This document shows, piece by piece, positions 1-13,041 of a stretch of 64,000 nt of DNA. Made by a program: the position numbers and the translations under genes. Each line of letters begins with the position of its first letter. The stretch's first letter is position 1. The DNA comes from Agrostemma githago (Eukaryota > Streptophyta > Magnoliopsida > Caryophyllales > Caryophyllaceae), in contig OY288257.1 of NCBI GenBank assembly GCA_958450325.1, forward strand, positions 17,379,873-17,443,872, written 5' to 3'. The notes under the pieces are model-generated. The model ran no database searches and was not told the origin of the DNA. It saw only the letters and a list, made by a program, of their open reading frames with translations.

Positions 1-505
1 AAGGGCTAGCCTTGTACACACCGATCGAATTTCCATAACGCCATTTTTGAATATTTATATTATCGATTGATTTTGACTTGTAGGTTGGCAAGTGCTTTAA
101 GTTTTCCTCGAAAACTTATTTTTATTATATCGTTTTAATGTTTTCTCTTTTTAAATATTTTGATATAATAATACTATTATTTTTTCCATATGATATAATA
201 TGGCTGGGAGAACGTCCGACTTACTCCCCACTGACGTGGCTGTTATGTTTATAACATGACAGGTATTTGCTGCTGGGTTTTGGGCGTGAGTTAGCGAGTA
301 GCGTGGATCCTACTCTTTCTTTATTCATGTAATTTACGGATTTGTATAACCTATTTGGAGAATTTGCTTTTAGCTCTTTTGTAAAAAGATGTCTTTGTAT
401 TGACTTACCATTTCTTTTAATAAGATATAGTTTGTCAGTGTGTTTTAATCCCAAATCTACAGTGTTTTCGTCACTGTACTGCGTTAGATTTTCTTGGGGA
501 TTACA
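1..505 (+). repeat. 5' LTR (partial, right-hand 505 bp)
   Basis: This stretch repeats at 7326-7830 with about 14 substitutions by eye (roughly 3%). It ends with GGGATTACA at 505, directly before the primer binding site. The left 3.3 kb of this LTR would lie upstream of the window. The short ORFs in it occur at matching places in both LTR copies and are not genes. Confidence 0.85.
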
Positions 506-507
506 GT

Positions 508-519
508 TGGTAACAGAGC
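508..519 (+). other. Primer binding site (tRNA-iMet type)
   Basis: TGGTAACAGAGC lies 2 bp after the LTR end and differs at one position from TGGTATCAGAGC, the usual plant initiator-tRNA-Met primer site. Its position fixes the 5' LTR boundary. Confidence 0.75.
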
Positions 520-3288
520 ATTGTTGCTCCCGACGCTTACACCAGATTTTAGGAAAAATACTAGTAAATGATTTGAACATTAAAGAAATATTAGTGAGAG
601 ATGGGTAGAAACCTAAATAAGGACTTAACTGTTAGGTTTATATGTTCTTGTAACTCAATGACTAGCATTGAATATTTGTTTCCCTTGTCTGGAAGAAGAT
701 GGATAAACAAGACGTTGATAGGATGCTGCTCTAGATCGGGACAAGACCTGCTTAGAACTCTAACCGCCTACTGATTCGAGTGGACAACTTTGTGCTACAA
801 GGAAGATACAATGGTGACCTTTCAGCTCAGATTTAGTTTGCTCAAGCTACAAGTTAGATGATCAAGAGAAGATTCTTGTTCCATGATGTTGTAGTTCGTG
901 CTCGTACCTCTACGAGTAGATGAAGATACCGTGAGTTCCTTTGTGGAACCTTAGAGGTCCGAAGATTCTTCTCTCGTTTTAAATCTTAGTTATCTAGGAT
1001 CATTGATTCTTTTCTTCCTTCCTCTGCTTCTTCCAATTCTTCTTATATATATTCTCATCTTCACTCACTTGGTGAATCCTTGTTCTATTCTCTTACTTTA
1101 CCATCTTCCATCTTGAGATTCTTTGGTTTGACCTAATTCCGTCCTAGTGAACCCCTTGGAAGGTTATAGATGTTTGAGGTTTAGTAAACCCTTGTTACCT
1201 GGTTTGAGGATTGTGAGCCTACCCTATCTTCTAAGCAAGTAAGGAATTATTGAGGATTGATTTGAGTGACAATTGTTGATTGATGGAATTTGGATGATAC
1301 CTTAGACACTGAACCTTGGGTTATAGGTTACTTTGATTATTTTGGAGTACTTAGAGTTGATTATATTTTGGAGTAGTAAGAGTATATCAAATTTTGATGG
1401 ATACCTAGTACGTAACCTAGGACCGAACTAAGTGTAACTGATAATGTTACTTGGGATTCTTGCCTAACACTTAATTGATGGATGCACCGCGAATATTTGG
1501 GATCTTAGAGTATTGTTTAAAGTGTTAGCCTGAGTATTGTGGTACCCTTGAAGATTTTCAGTATTATCATCGGAAAATTTTGGTTGACATAGATTACCCG
1601 TATTTCTTAAGGATTGGATTAGATCGTTGATCGTTGTTTAAGGTTGTAACCTCTGAACTTTTGAGTTGAGTGATCTAACTTGGATAAATTGTTGTTAACC
1701 TTGAAGAAGAGAATATATTGCACGATTAGAGGTTGGATTTATCGCATTGTTTTGAGGAATACTTAATGAGAATTATCTTGATGGATTTATAGTCCAGAAC
1801 TCTTTGACCAACGGGATTGTGGATTCGTTGAGTTAATAAATATTTTGGTGGATTTGATGTTACGATATGAAATTTGATGGACTTCTCAGAATTAGTTGAA
1901 CAACGTGTTTTGAAGATGTGAGTGTTCGCGCCATTACCTATAGGTTTGAGCGTGTTTGAGGATTCGTAGTACTTTTCCAAGTTCTGTACTTGTGGCATAT
2001 TAAATATGTTATTGATCATTTTTGAGGATTTTTGTGCCCGAGCCTTGTTATATTTGTGGACCTTGTTTAGTGTTCCGTGCTCGAGAACTTTGGAGGATAC
2101 CTCGAGTTCAAACCTTATAAACTTTGGATTTAGGAGCCTTATCGAGTGCGAGTTTGAGTGTGTTGTGACGGCCGTTGGAATTTTTTTATTGATGAGATGA
2201 GATTGTAAATCAATTGTGGATTAGTATCATGTCACGTGACGATTGGATAGCCACGTAAGACGTTTTGGAGAGTGTGACTGGGTAGTACCACCTGGCGCCT
2301 AATATTGGACTTAACGTATTTGATGGAAATTAGGAACTGTGTTGTGGGAGTCGTACCGGGAATCTTGAGATGGTTAACTTCTTTTGTAATTCCTTGAGAG
2401 CTCCGTTTGACTCTCAATTTCGTTCCTCCCCTTAGCTTTTCTTAAATCCTGCTACTTCTTCTTCGGCCAATCCCTTTGACCTCCTTTGGGTTTGAAAATT
2501 TCTGTTTTGATTTGTCGTTGACTCTGACTCTATTTATCCGTTCATCATTTCCCCGAAGTTATGTTATGAAAAGTTTGACTAATTTACAAATTTTGATTTT
2601 CATGAGATTTTAACATTTTGAGTTATGAATTTCAAAACTTCATACTTCGTTTCTGTTCTATTTTTGCTTGATAACGTTTTGAGTCCTGTTTCAAATGCTT
2701 TAATAATTTATTTTAAAAGTATTTCGAAATTGTTTCAAATTTCAATTTTCAAGCAGATTTAAATTTTACGAAAATTTTCATAATCGCTAATATTTTGATT
2801 TCTTTAAAATTATTATGTAAAACGATTTAACCTTTTCGAAAAACATCGTATGTCTAAATGTTATTTTATCGTCGATAAACTTTAAATCTGTTATTAGAAA
2901 TGTTTGATGATTGGCTCGATTTTTATTTAAAAACTACAAAATTTAATTTCTCGGATTTTTGTTTGGTTTTAAAACAAAATATTGACGAATTTCTTAATCA
3001 AAACGTTTTACTGTTGCATTGAAAATATTTGGGTACCTTTCACCCTCGAGTTTGTTTACAAATATTATTTATCGTCATTATTTTATAAAATAATTTTTAA
3101 CTTGCAATTTTATTGTTTTTAATGATGATTTTAAACTTTGGGAATTGAGCCAACTCTTCTTGAAATAAATTTTGTCTTCGATTTTGATTTCATATCACGT
3201 TTGAAGCTATGAAAATTTTTAAATCGAGATTGTGATGCGAGTTAAGCAATCTTCTTTTGTTCAAATGATATAACCTTGTTTTCTTTTC
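520..3288. other. LARD internal domain, no coding capacity seen
   Basis: About 2.8 kb of AT-rich DNA with only short random reading frames. No CCHC knuckle, protease, RT or integrase motif was found in any frame. This is the large non-coding interior expected of a LARD. I see no host gene or RNA gene in it. Confidence 0.6.
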
Positions 3289-3945
<657 letters not shown>

Positions 3946-3979
3946 GTTTTTATAAGTTTCGAGGACGAAAATTCTTTTT

Positions 3980-3991
3980 AGTGGGGAAGAT
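3980..3991 (+). other. Polypurine tract of the LARD
   Basis: AGTGGGGAAGA directly precedes the TGTAATACC start of the 3' LTR. A GAGGACGAA motif lies about 20 bp upstream, as in Tekay/Del-like elements. It would prime plus-strand DNA synthesis. Confidence 0.7.
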
Positions 3992-6900
3992 TGTAATACC
4001 CCTGATTTTATAAATTTAAAATTTAATTAAAATTATGTTCATATTTTTATTTTTACAATTTAACTCGTAACTCTTAAAATTATTATAAAACAAATTTATC
4101 GTTTAATCGTGTCAAATTCCTAAAACTCTATTTGTCTCGAAAACTCTTCTTATATTTATAACATATTTTTATTTCTGTTTCGATTTATTTTATACATTTA
4201 ATTTAATTCTTATCGAAAGTCTATTTCGACGATTTAAATTCTAAATTCTTTTATTTAATTATATTTTAGCTCGAATTTCTATTTTCGGCTCGAAGCTCAC
4301 TTATTTTAAGTTTCGTCAAAACATTTATTACCTTTCCTCGAGAAATCAATTTAATTCACTTTATCGAATATTTATTATTTATCGAGAAATACCATTTCAT
4401 CGCCTAGTTGTTTATTTCTATAAGCTTCGTTTTCGTCTTGAATAATTTATTTACTCATTTTATTTGAGTCCGATTATTTATTAATTTTATTAATTCATTT
4501 TAATCCGATTCGTGGGTCAGTCAACCCAATTCATTTAAAGGTGTCGTTTCAACCCGATCCGTTACGGAATTCGTTAATAACCGATTTTTAGAGGTGCTGA
4601 TTCATTTCCCCTTTCCAACTTCTTACGTACATCACCCCTTACACATTTGTTTTCCAACACACATCACACTAACCTCCCCTTTCATTTTCTTTCTTCTCCA
4701 CCGCTTCACCCTCCTTGTCCCCTCTTCGTTCCCCTTCATCTTTCTTCTTCTTCTTTTCTCCTTAAAATTTGCAGCGCAATCTCCATCATTTCGCCTTCGT
4801 CGACCCTCATTTCACGCTCCAATCAGCACTCGATTTAATTTGCTGCTTCCCTTGTTCTGTTGCTGTCAAGGTTGCTGTTCTGTTTTATTCTTTCTTCGCT
4901 GCTTCATATCTTTTCGTCGTTGTTTCTATTCATTGATACTGCAATTTATTTTCGCTACCACTACTGTGATGCTGTCCGCACCTGCTGCTGTTGTCCGTTT
5001 ATTCTTCTCTGATTCCGTCTTCTTTTTCTGCTTCTTTGTGGCGGTCCTCGTCATCCGAACTCGGTGAGCATTCTGTCTTCGTTCCTTTTTCCGTCCTCTG
5101 CTGATGTTTTCATTCCTTTTTCTACTGTTGTTTTCTTGCTGCTACCCATTTTTGATGCTGCTGTCAATTGTTAATATTCCTCTTCGGATTCAATTCTGCT
5201 GCTGCCGTGTTACTGGCTGTCGGATTTTCTTCCTCTCCTTCTGGTTTCATTCCTTTTTCTGCGTTTTGCTGCTCTCTGTTTTTCCTTTCTTCTTCATCTT
5301 CTGTTCTGCTTCCTTTTCGTCCTTCTTTTTTTCGTTTTTCTTCTTCTGCATTGTTCGTGTTGCTGCTGTTCGATTCCGTGCGTGTCGACCCTCCATCGTT
5401 CCTGGTTCTTCTTTCTTCTTCATCCCCTTTTCGTTTGTTGTCGATGCTGATGTTGTACGCAAATGTTACTTTTACTGATGCTGCGTTATACTGCTACTGT
5501 TTCATTATCATCGTGGCTTTCTTTCGTCTTCATGTCTTGCTGTCACTCTCTCCGTGTTCCTGTCGCTATTTCTTTTGTGTCTTCTCCTTGTATTTGCTGC
5601 TGCTACTCTATGTTCTACTGTTCTCTTTTGTTGGGTATTGCTGCTCGTCATCATACTATAGTCGTCCGGTTTTTGTGGTGCACACCACCTGCTCGATATT
5701 CTCGTTTTTCACGTCTTCTTTGTTTTGTGCTGCTGCTCCTACTGTATCATCGTTGTTGCTCTTTTCGTTGTTCGTTCTCGTTCCTCAATTCCTTTATTTT
5801 CTCCTTCTCGTTCTTTCCCGTTTCTCTTTATCCCTTCTCCTCCCCTCTCTTTTCCTTGTCTCGTATTCCGTGTCGTCTAGTTATTTTCAATATTCCTTAA
5901 TTCCGATTCCTTTGTTTCTGTTTCTGTTTGTCTCGAGCCCCGTTGGAGCCTTGAGGATTTTTCTGTAAGACGAGTATCGGAGCGATTGGATCTTGGACAA
6001 ATGGGTTGAAGAAAGTGCATTGAGGATTTATCACACAAGGTAACTTTAGGACGTTACTCGATTTTATATCGTATGTTTGAGTAGTAGTATGTAGTAAATA
6101 TTTTAACTTCGATTTTCTAATTTTAGCTATTTATTATTTGCTAAAAATATTATTTTAAATTATTCCTTATAGTATTTTACAAGTTTTCGATATCGTTTCA
6201 TAAATCATTAGTAATTTAATTATTTACGATCGTTATAATATTTTGTTGGTTATCGTGACACTAGTAACTAAATAATGTCAATTTCATATTTCGTCATATT
6301 TCGTTGATTTATAATTTTCACTTCAAAATCGTATTTTTGTTTTTTAATCGAAATTTGTATACTTGTTAATAAATTAATTTTTGTTTTACGATTTATTCTA
6401 ATAAATGATAAAATAGTCGATTTTGTTTTAAACATATTTTTAGTCGAGACTATTTTTTCTAATAATTTCCTGTTTGTTTCCAATTGACTATTTTTATTAA
6501 AATCCGTATTATTTATTCATAAAAGCTATTTGTTAAAAGTAATTTGAAATCTTTGTAAATCTCATTTCATTTATTAAACTCGTCGACTCAATTAATTTTG
6601 CTATCATTTTCATAAAACATCTACTTTCTAAATTTTATAATTTTAAACTCGATTCTCCTAATTAATCATAAAATACTATACTTTGACCTATTCTATTTGA
6701 TTTATATTTTAGTAACGAATTTAGAAATATATTAAAGTTACGATAACGACGATAATAATAAAATGTTAATTTCGTTAGAAATGCTATTTTTATACATTTC
6801 ACTAATTTTAATAACTTACGTATTTTCTACAACAATATTTCTATTTTAAGTAAGTTTCTAAAATTAGTAAGTTCCTATTTATAGGAAATTTCCCTTTTCA

Positions 6901-7830
6901 TATAAATGTTTTTTCCCTTTTATCTTCATATTATTTATAATGATTATTTATTCTCAATATCGATAATGCCTTGTTTTGGAGTTATGGAATAAAGAGAAGT
7001 GTGGGGTTAGAGTAATATAGTCTAGGATATACGTTTTGTCATCAACTATAAAGCTGGTGTGTCTATGTTGAGACACATTGGTCGTTGAACTGAGCATGGT
7101 TTGTGTTCAGGAGTGTGTATATTTTGACCTTAAACTTAGATATCGCATCGTGTAAGTCGCCGTCGGGTTGAACTGGATTACGGTTGGTGTCCAGGAGGGG
7201 TGTACATCACTTAAGCCAGGACCTCGCTGCACGCAGTCCTGTTATAGTTGAGTTGCCTAGTTAGAGACCGAAGTCTGATTTGTTTTGACTAAGTTCTCGA
7301 AGCTAGTTTAGCATTATTCCTAGTGAAAGGCTAGCCTTGTACACACCGATCGAATTTCCATAACGCCATTTTTGAATATTTATATTATCGATTGATTTTG
7401 ACTTGCAGGTTGGCAAGTGCTTTAAGTTTTCCCCGAAAACTTATTTTTATTATATCGTTTTAATGTTTTCTCTTTTTAAATATTTTGATATAATAATACT
7501 ATTATTTTTTCCATATGATATAATATGGCTGGGAGAACGTCCGAGTTACTCCCCACTGACGTGGCTGTTATGTTTATAACATGACAGGTATTTGCTGCTG
7601 GGTTTCGGGTGTGAGCTAGCGAGTAGAGTGGATCCTACTCTTTCTTTATTCATGTAATTTACGGATTTGTATAACCTGTTTGGAGAATTTGCTTTTAGCT
7701 CTTTTGTAAAAAGAGGTCTTTGTATTGACTTACCATTTCTTTTAATAAGATATAGTTTGTCAGTGTGTTTTAATCCCAAATCTACAGTGTTTCCGTCACT
7801 GTACTCCGTAAGATTTTCTAAGGGATTACA
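3992..7830 (+). repeat. 3' LTR, 3839 bp
   Basis: The complete LTR runs from TGTAATACCCC to GGGATTACA. Its last 505 bp match the partial 5' LTR. Its outer 1 kb also matches, in reverse orientation, the solo LTR at 32405-35916. It contains a very pyrimidine-rich core (4590-5960) flanked by AT-rich DNA. The reading frames in it (up to 266 codons, Phe/Ser/Leu/Cys-rich) are by-products of that composition. Confidence 0.85.
4590..5960 (+). other. Pyrimidine-rich block inside the LTR
   Basis: About 1.4 kb in which the + strand is overwhelmingly T and C, with many TTC, CTG and TTCTT runs. Several overlapping frames stay open only because stop codons need A or G on this strand. No recognisable domain is present. 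The related solo LTR at 32405-35916 has no equivalent long block. It may be the transcribed leader of the element, which is inference. Confidence 0.6.
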
Positions 7831-8105
7831 ATCAGCCTGTTCTGCCTCCTCTGTTCGTACTCCCCTGTAGCCCACTTTACTGCCGGCGTGGTCGACAGAT
7901 TCGGTTATAGGTGGGTCTGTCTCCTCTGTGTGTTGCTATTGTTCGTGCCGACTGCCGATCCATGTTCTACTTTAGTTGTTCGAAGGTTTGATATCCATTG
8001 TCCTCAAAGACTCTGATGCTTCCCTCAAAGACTTGAGTTATTTTGCCAACAGGTATCCTGCATTTTTTGAATTCATACAGAGTATTAATATATGTAATAT
8101 AATGC
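7831..8105. other. Unassigned 275 bp between LARD and first (TAA)n tract
   Basis: It begins directly after the 3' LTR end. The left half is pyrimidine-rich and resembles the style of the nearby LINE 5' regions, but no clear alignment was seen. It leads into a (TAA)n tract, so it could be the tail of an old LINE copy; this is weakly supported. Confidence 0.35.

Positions 8106-8164
<59 letters not shown>
8106..8164. repeat. (TAA)n tract
   Basis: About 59 bp of TAA repeats ending just before the MITE. It is the first of a series of (TAA)n tracts that separate LINE copies in this region. Confidence 0.9.
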
Positions 8165-8165
<1 letters not shown>

Positions 8166-8170
8166 CAATA

Positions 8171-8409
8171 CTCCTTCTGTTTTTTTAATATAAGTCATTC
8201 TCACTTTTCGAGAGAACTTCTTCTCTCTTCAATATCTCTCACAACATAATAAAAAATATTATGAAATGTATACTCATTTGAAAGCTCTTTTTATAAGGAA
8301 TTTTATGGTGCAATTTTTAATTTTTTTGGAATAATATATTTACATAAAAATTAAAGTCAAAGTCTCAGGTCGAAAAAGAAAAACGTCATATAAAAAAATA
8401 CGGAGGGAG
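8171..8409. mobile_element. Stowaway-type MITE (239 bp)
   Basis: The left end CTCCTTCTGTTTTTT and right end ACGGAGGGAG are imperfect inverted repeats of the Stowaway CTCCCTCCGT type. A TA dinucleotide flanks each side (8169-8170 and 8410-8411), the duplication expected for Tc1/mariner-related MITEs. It has no coding capacity. A copy lacking the first 14 bp sits at 51838-52063 because the tandem duplication breakpoint fell inside it. Confidence 0.8.
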
Positions 8410-8413
8410 TATC

Positions 8414-8455
<42 letters not shown>
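8414..8455. repeat. (TAA)n tract at LINE 5' junction
   Basis: About 42 bp of TAA repeats between the MITE and the 5' end of the long LINE. The same arrangement occurs in unit 2 at 52066-52149. Confidence 0.9.
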
Positions 8456-8456
<1 letters not shown>

Positions 8457-10081
8457 TTTGAACGCTGTTAGAGAGGGAGTGCGATCTCAGCTCACATCCC
8501 CTGCGCCTAGGTTTTCGGCCGGCGGCGGCCCCTGACCGCGGCGGCCCTCCTCCCGCTGCCGGTCGTCTTCCCCCCTCCCTTAGCTTCTGCCGCCCGTTTT
8601 CCGCTTTATCCCCTTTTCTGTCTCCCCCTCCGTGTTTCCTCTTCGTGTGCCTCTGGTGTGCCACCGGTGATCTGCCGCTCTCCTGCTTGCCACCTGACCG
8701 GCCTTTCTTCTTCCTCCGTCTCCCTTCCTCTTCTGCTGCTCCTGACCGTTGCTGTCCGTTGTTCGTCGGGTTGGTGCCGGATTTCTGCTGTTGTTCTGTT
8801 GTGGTTGCCGCTGCTCCGCTGTGCTCTGCTGCTTGACACCCCTGCTACGTCTCCTTTTTCCTCAGTCTGTCTTCCTCTTCTGCTGCGCGTCGTTGCTGGC
8901 TGCCGGAATTCTGTTGGTTGTCGGATCTGCTGCTGGGTTGTTTCTGCTGCTCCGCTGTTCCGCTGCTGTTGCCGGAATTCTGGGTTATTTCTGCTGCTGG
9001 GCTGTTGTTTCTGCTGGGTTTTCTGTCGGATTTCAGCTGCCGGACCTCTGTCTTCGTCAGCGGATGATCGCGCCCCAATCGGATCGGTCGTTTTAGCGAA
9101 GGACGGGGGATCAAACAATATTTATAGACTCGGAATTATCACAAAAACAAACAAGTAATCGTGGTAAGTCGAGGTCGGTCCACAGGGAACGGTGTGTGTT
9201 GTGAAGCTTAAAGTGTCGTGTTCGATGTCTTAGAAGGAGGGTTTTGTAGAGGTCGAGTCTATACTAGAGGGATTAGTACGATGATGGTTTAGAGGTGATC
9301 AATTTAGGGAAAGGCATTAGGGAGAAGTCGGGATTCGGTACTTGGGGTCTAAGAAGGTCGGGATCGAGTTTTTGTCACAATATTGGTAAACTTACATAAA
9401 AACCCGCTTTCGCGGTGAATGAGGGCAAGTCCCTAGTCATGGTAATTTCTACCCCGAGTTTCCCCATATTGATAGAAATTAGTCAAGGTCGGTCTAGTTG
9501 GCCGGACTAAAACAACAATGACATACCACCATAAATAAGATAAACCAACATGCAAGCAACCCACCAACATCCCTATATTCAAATAAACCAAGCCCTCATC
9601 CCTAAACTCCCCAACAAGAAATTTATTCACAATTCATTATGAAATTCATCACAACATGCATATTAATTAGATTTGAACAAGATGATGATGAGAAAATATC
9701 ACAAAAACTAAATAGAGATTAGAGAGTGGAAGAGAATTGTACCAACTATGTAGATCTATAAGAAATAAGAAGATATCATAGATAAAGATTGAATCTTTGA
9801 TGAATAAAATGGAGAACTTGTCACTAATCCTCCAATAAACCCAACAAATCTTCAAACAAAACTTGGATAATCTTCTACAAGCTTGAGATCTAAACAATTG
9901 TTGATGAGAATTGTGTAGATCTACTACTAATTACTATATAAACTACTAGGAATTTTTTAGGATTTTTACTACTACTACTACTACTACTACTAATGATGGT
10001 GAAATAGGATGGTGGAGTGGTGTAATGTCTTCCCTCCTTAGCACAATGGAGAGGTGAGTTTAGGCAATGAATTAGGGTAAC

Positions 10082-10090
10082 ATATATATA
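10082..10090 (-). promoter_or_regulatory. Athila-A LTR TATA box
   Basis: ACTATATATATG on the minus strand, about 85 bp downstream of the palindrome block in the sense of transcription. The equivalent in the other LTR, near 31706-31714, is ACTATACATATG. Assignment is by sequence and position only. Confidence 0.55.
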
Positions 10091-10173
10091 GTAATCTCTT
10101 AATGGATCCTTAACCTAAAGCCCAAATCCCTCTTTATGCTCCATTAGTGAGACAATCTCCCTTTGCATCTCCA

Positions 10174-10431
10174 TGGGGTGAAACTTCGCCCTGCGGACTC
10201 ATCAGTAATTCCCATCGGGTGAAATTTTCGCCCGGTGAGATTTTCTTCTTTTTTCGCGTTTTCGGCACGTCTTCACCATCGGGCGAAATTTCACCCGGTG
10301 GGCGAAATTTCGCCCGGTCAGTTTCGCCCGGTGGGGAGTTCTCGGAAATTCTTCGGGAGGCATTTTCACCGTCGGGTGAAATTTCGCCCGGTGGTGTCTC
10401 ACCGGGTGAAATTTCGCCCGGTCATTTTTTC
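10174..10431. repeat. Palindrome block in Athila-A LTR (GGGTGAAATTTCGCCC type)
   Basis: Six to seven copies of near-palindromes centred on GAAATTTC or GAAACTTC with CGGGTG/CGGGCG arms, spaced about 20-60 bp. The same block lies in the other LTR at about 31800-32046. It lies 290-550 bp from the LTR start, just upstream of the TATA box, so a U3 regulatory role is plausible. The family core recurs inside the element at 14436-14711. Confidence 0.8.
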
Positions 10432-10722
10432 TGGCCTCGAGTCTTGTCTCATTCTTCGTTTGTTCGATCGGATGGCTTTAAACTTTAAGTTGTGTGCTTT
10501 GCTCTTTGGACGATTTTGCTTTCTCTTGTGCTCGTGGAAGCTCAATCGTGATTTTTGTAGCAAAACCAATCAAAATTGATAGAAAAACTACCAAAAACAC
10601 GTAAAACGCACAAGAGGGACGCTGATGCGAGAAGTACGCAAAATATGGCGATAATCGCACTCAAAACGAGGGAAAAACGGGTCTAAATGGAGGGAAAAAC
10701 GGTCTAACTTTAGCACACAACA

Positions 10723-10734
10723 ATTCCCCCACAC
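10723..10734 (-). other. Athila-A polypurine tract
   Basis: GTGTGGGGGAAT on the minus strand abuts the TGTTGTGTGC start of the 3' LTR. This is the usual Athila plus-strand primer context. Confidence 0.8.
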
Positions 10735-13041
10735 TAAACCGTTGCTCGTCCTCGAGCAAAGACCCAAAAAGAAATTACAAACTACTACTACTAGCTAGAC
10801 TATGGTAAGCCGATACGGGGCAATTAACGGGCCCGCTCCGTCCCTTCAACTCACATCGAAATACTCATGAGGTAAAGTACTCCCATGCAAGGCAAGTTGG
10901 GGCTTGCTCAAAATGGTGGATGCGACTAAACACACAAAAACATATAACACGAAAGAATAGACGCATCCAAAGCAAAAATAAAACACCGAATCCCTCATCG
11001 AGACGGCGGGGAAAGACGTCGATTACTTACCTAAAACAACAATAGACTTCCAAGATAAATCACCCACGTAAACAAGGACCAAAGCCTAATACTATGACAA
11101 TTAAGCAATATAGATGTTGATAACTTAGCCAGGTACTCCTAATCTTCTAAAGGGGTACTACGGGGCGTATAATGGAGTGGAAAAAGTGAACCATGGATTC
11201 GTTCGACACTGTAGGTAAGTGCAGTCCCGCTCTCTTTGGCTAAGCCAAGAGGGTCGTTCCAAAACTCGAATTTCCTAAATTAGCCCAAATAAAAAGGTGG
11301 AGTGTTTACAATTATTGGGATGGATCAACTCATCACCGCTATCTTCCGACCTCGGGACTCGGTCCTCTAGTTGGCACTTCACGATGATGAATCGATCAAA
11401 GGGCATTTTTTTTTTATTTGAAGGAGACACTTTTGATAATTTGATTTTTCATTTGAAGCTTCTTTTCTTCTCCTTTGTTTTCTTGTTTTTCATATTTTTG
11501 TGCCCTTTTTCTCTTGCTTTGGTTTGCCCTTTTTTGTCTTTTTGATATGGTTTGTAACCAAGCTTTGGAGGTTATTTTTGTAAACTTATTGTGATGATGT
11601 ATAGGTGGAGGAAAAATAGGCAATCGAGAATGCGCGCCATTCCGGATAACCCACAAAAGATGGAAAATATTTGGACTAAAGGTGCAATGGTCATTCGAGC
11701 AAGGTCACCTAGAAAACGGGATGCAGGAACCAAGGCCTAACTCCTCCATGGGTGGTCAAGGTGGTCAAATGCAAACCCCGAAGTAAACCTCTAGTAGAGA
11801 AGGTGGACTCAAAGCTAAAGGATCAACAAATTCATTGTCTAAGAGTCATTCTACTAGACTAAGGTCCAAAATCTACAATGGGTTATTTATAATGGAATGT
11901 AAACTCTTGTTATAAGTTTGTAATCGGGTTTTCGAAAAGGTTTAATCCTAGACACACTATACAAAAACAAAACAAAACAAAACATACAAAAAGGAAAAAC
12001 AAATAAAAGAAAACACAAGTAAAGTCATGAACTCCATACTCCATCAACATTCAAGCATAATCAACCACAACACCAAAATGCTCAACTTCGAGAGCCTCCA
12101 ATAGCGACATCCTAACTCCTCTACAAAATTTAAAGAAGAAAGAAGGAAGGAAGTTACCAAGCGGGTGCTTTCATAATCTCTTCAATTCGCGCTATAAAGG
12201 TGGTGGTTACCTGTAAGAGTAGAGAACAAGACCATACACGGGACACGAAACATAACAAGAAACAAGAAGGAAAAAGAAAAAGAAAATGTTTTTGATTTTT
12301 CGAATTTTCAAATTTTTATGGATTTTTGAAAAGATTTTTGAAAAATAAAAGATAGTAGACTCCTCCCCCACACTAAAACTGTACATTGTCCTCAATGGAC
12401 GAGTAGGGAAGAACGAAAAAGATGGAAAAGAAAATTAAGAAAAATCTTTTTTTGATTTTTATGATTTTTTTCAAATGTTTTTGGATTTTATAATTTTTAA
12501 ATGTTTTTGGGTTTTTCAAAAATTTTGAATGTTTTTGTGTTTTTCGAAAATTTGAGAAGAAGAAAATGAAAAGAAGATAAAGAAAACGATAAGATAGTGG
12601 CGGGCCTAGGTGCAATCACATCACCTAGACCCTAGCCAAGTGGCTAAGAAAATGAAAATGAAAGAAAATAAAACGAAAGGGTGAAAAAATTGGGCGTAGG
12701 CGTAGTCACGTCACCTAGCCCGGATTAAGAAAAATTGAGAAAAATTTGATTTAAAAATTTGGATTTTTCAAAAGGGTCAATGGCGTAATCACATCGCCAA
12801 GAGACCGGGAGCAATACCAAGGCCGTGACGGCCACAAAAAATCATTTGATGGGATGGTGGGACAACTTGCAATTTTGTTCGAGATAAAATGATCACAATG
12901 ATTATAATGATGGGACAGGGAATAAGGAACAACATTAGTTCACATGCAATTGAAAGTGATTAAGACTCACCGACATAAACCACACATATATACCCACAAC
13001 ACATACGAACCACATAATATACCGACTCTTGTAGGGGGGGT
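10735..13041. other. Athila-A 3' non-coding region with a second PPT-like site
   Basis: About 2.3 kb between the 3' ORF and the 3' LTR with no supported gene. At 12361-12373 a second TGTGGGGGAGG tract occurs, followed on the + strand by ACTAAAACTGTACATTGTCCTC, which resembles the sequence beside the real tract at 10723. Parts of this region (about 11100-11400 and 11657-11870) align by eye with the corresponding region of Athila-B (17150-17420 and 17763-17975), although the LTRs of the two elements differ. The runs of AT-rich simple sequence at 12270-12560 hold only spurious ORFs. Confidence 0.6.

Larger units (their letters stand above)
9065..10722 (-). repeat. Athila-A 3' LTR
   Basis: 1658 bp, read on the minus strand from TGTTGTGTGC to GGCGCGATCA. 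Nearly identical to 30700-32355; differences include a length change in an ACT microsatellite (9967-9992) and an 8-9 bp indel near the inner edge. Its U3 part holds the palindrome block (10174-10431) and a TATA box (10082-10090). Confidence 0.93.

Noticed and set aside
4594..5968. Several overlapping Phe/Ser/Leu/Cys-rich ORFs up to 266 codons
   Set aside because: The strand is pyrimidine-rich, so stops are rare in all frames; no domain and no conservation in the solo LTR.
8606..9118. Gln/Arg-rich minus-strand ORF (170 codons) and the Ser/Cys-rich plus-strand ORFs of 8645-9158 and 52338-53419
   Set aside because: They are antisense or leader frames of the pyrimidine-rich LINE 5' region; one runs across the Athila-A insertion border at 9065.
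10147..10579. ORFs with repeated SGEISPGG or HRVKFHP in Athila-A LTRs and at 14406-14753
   Set aside because: Translated palindromes, open on both strands; they recur wherever the palindrome block does.
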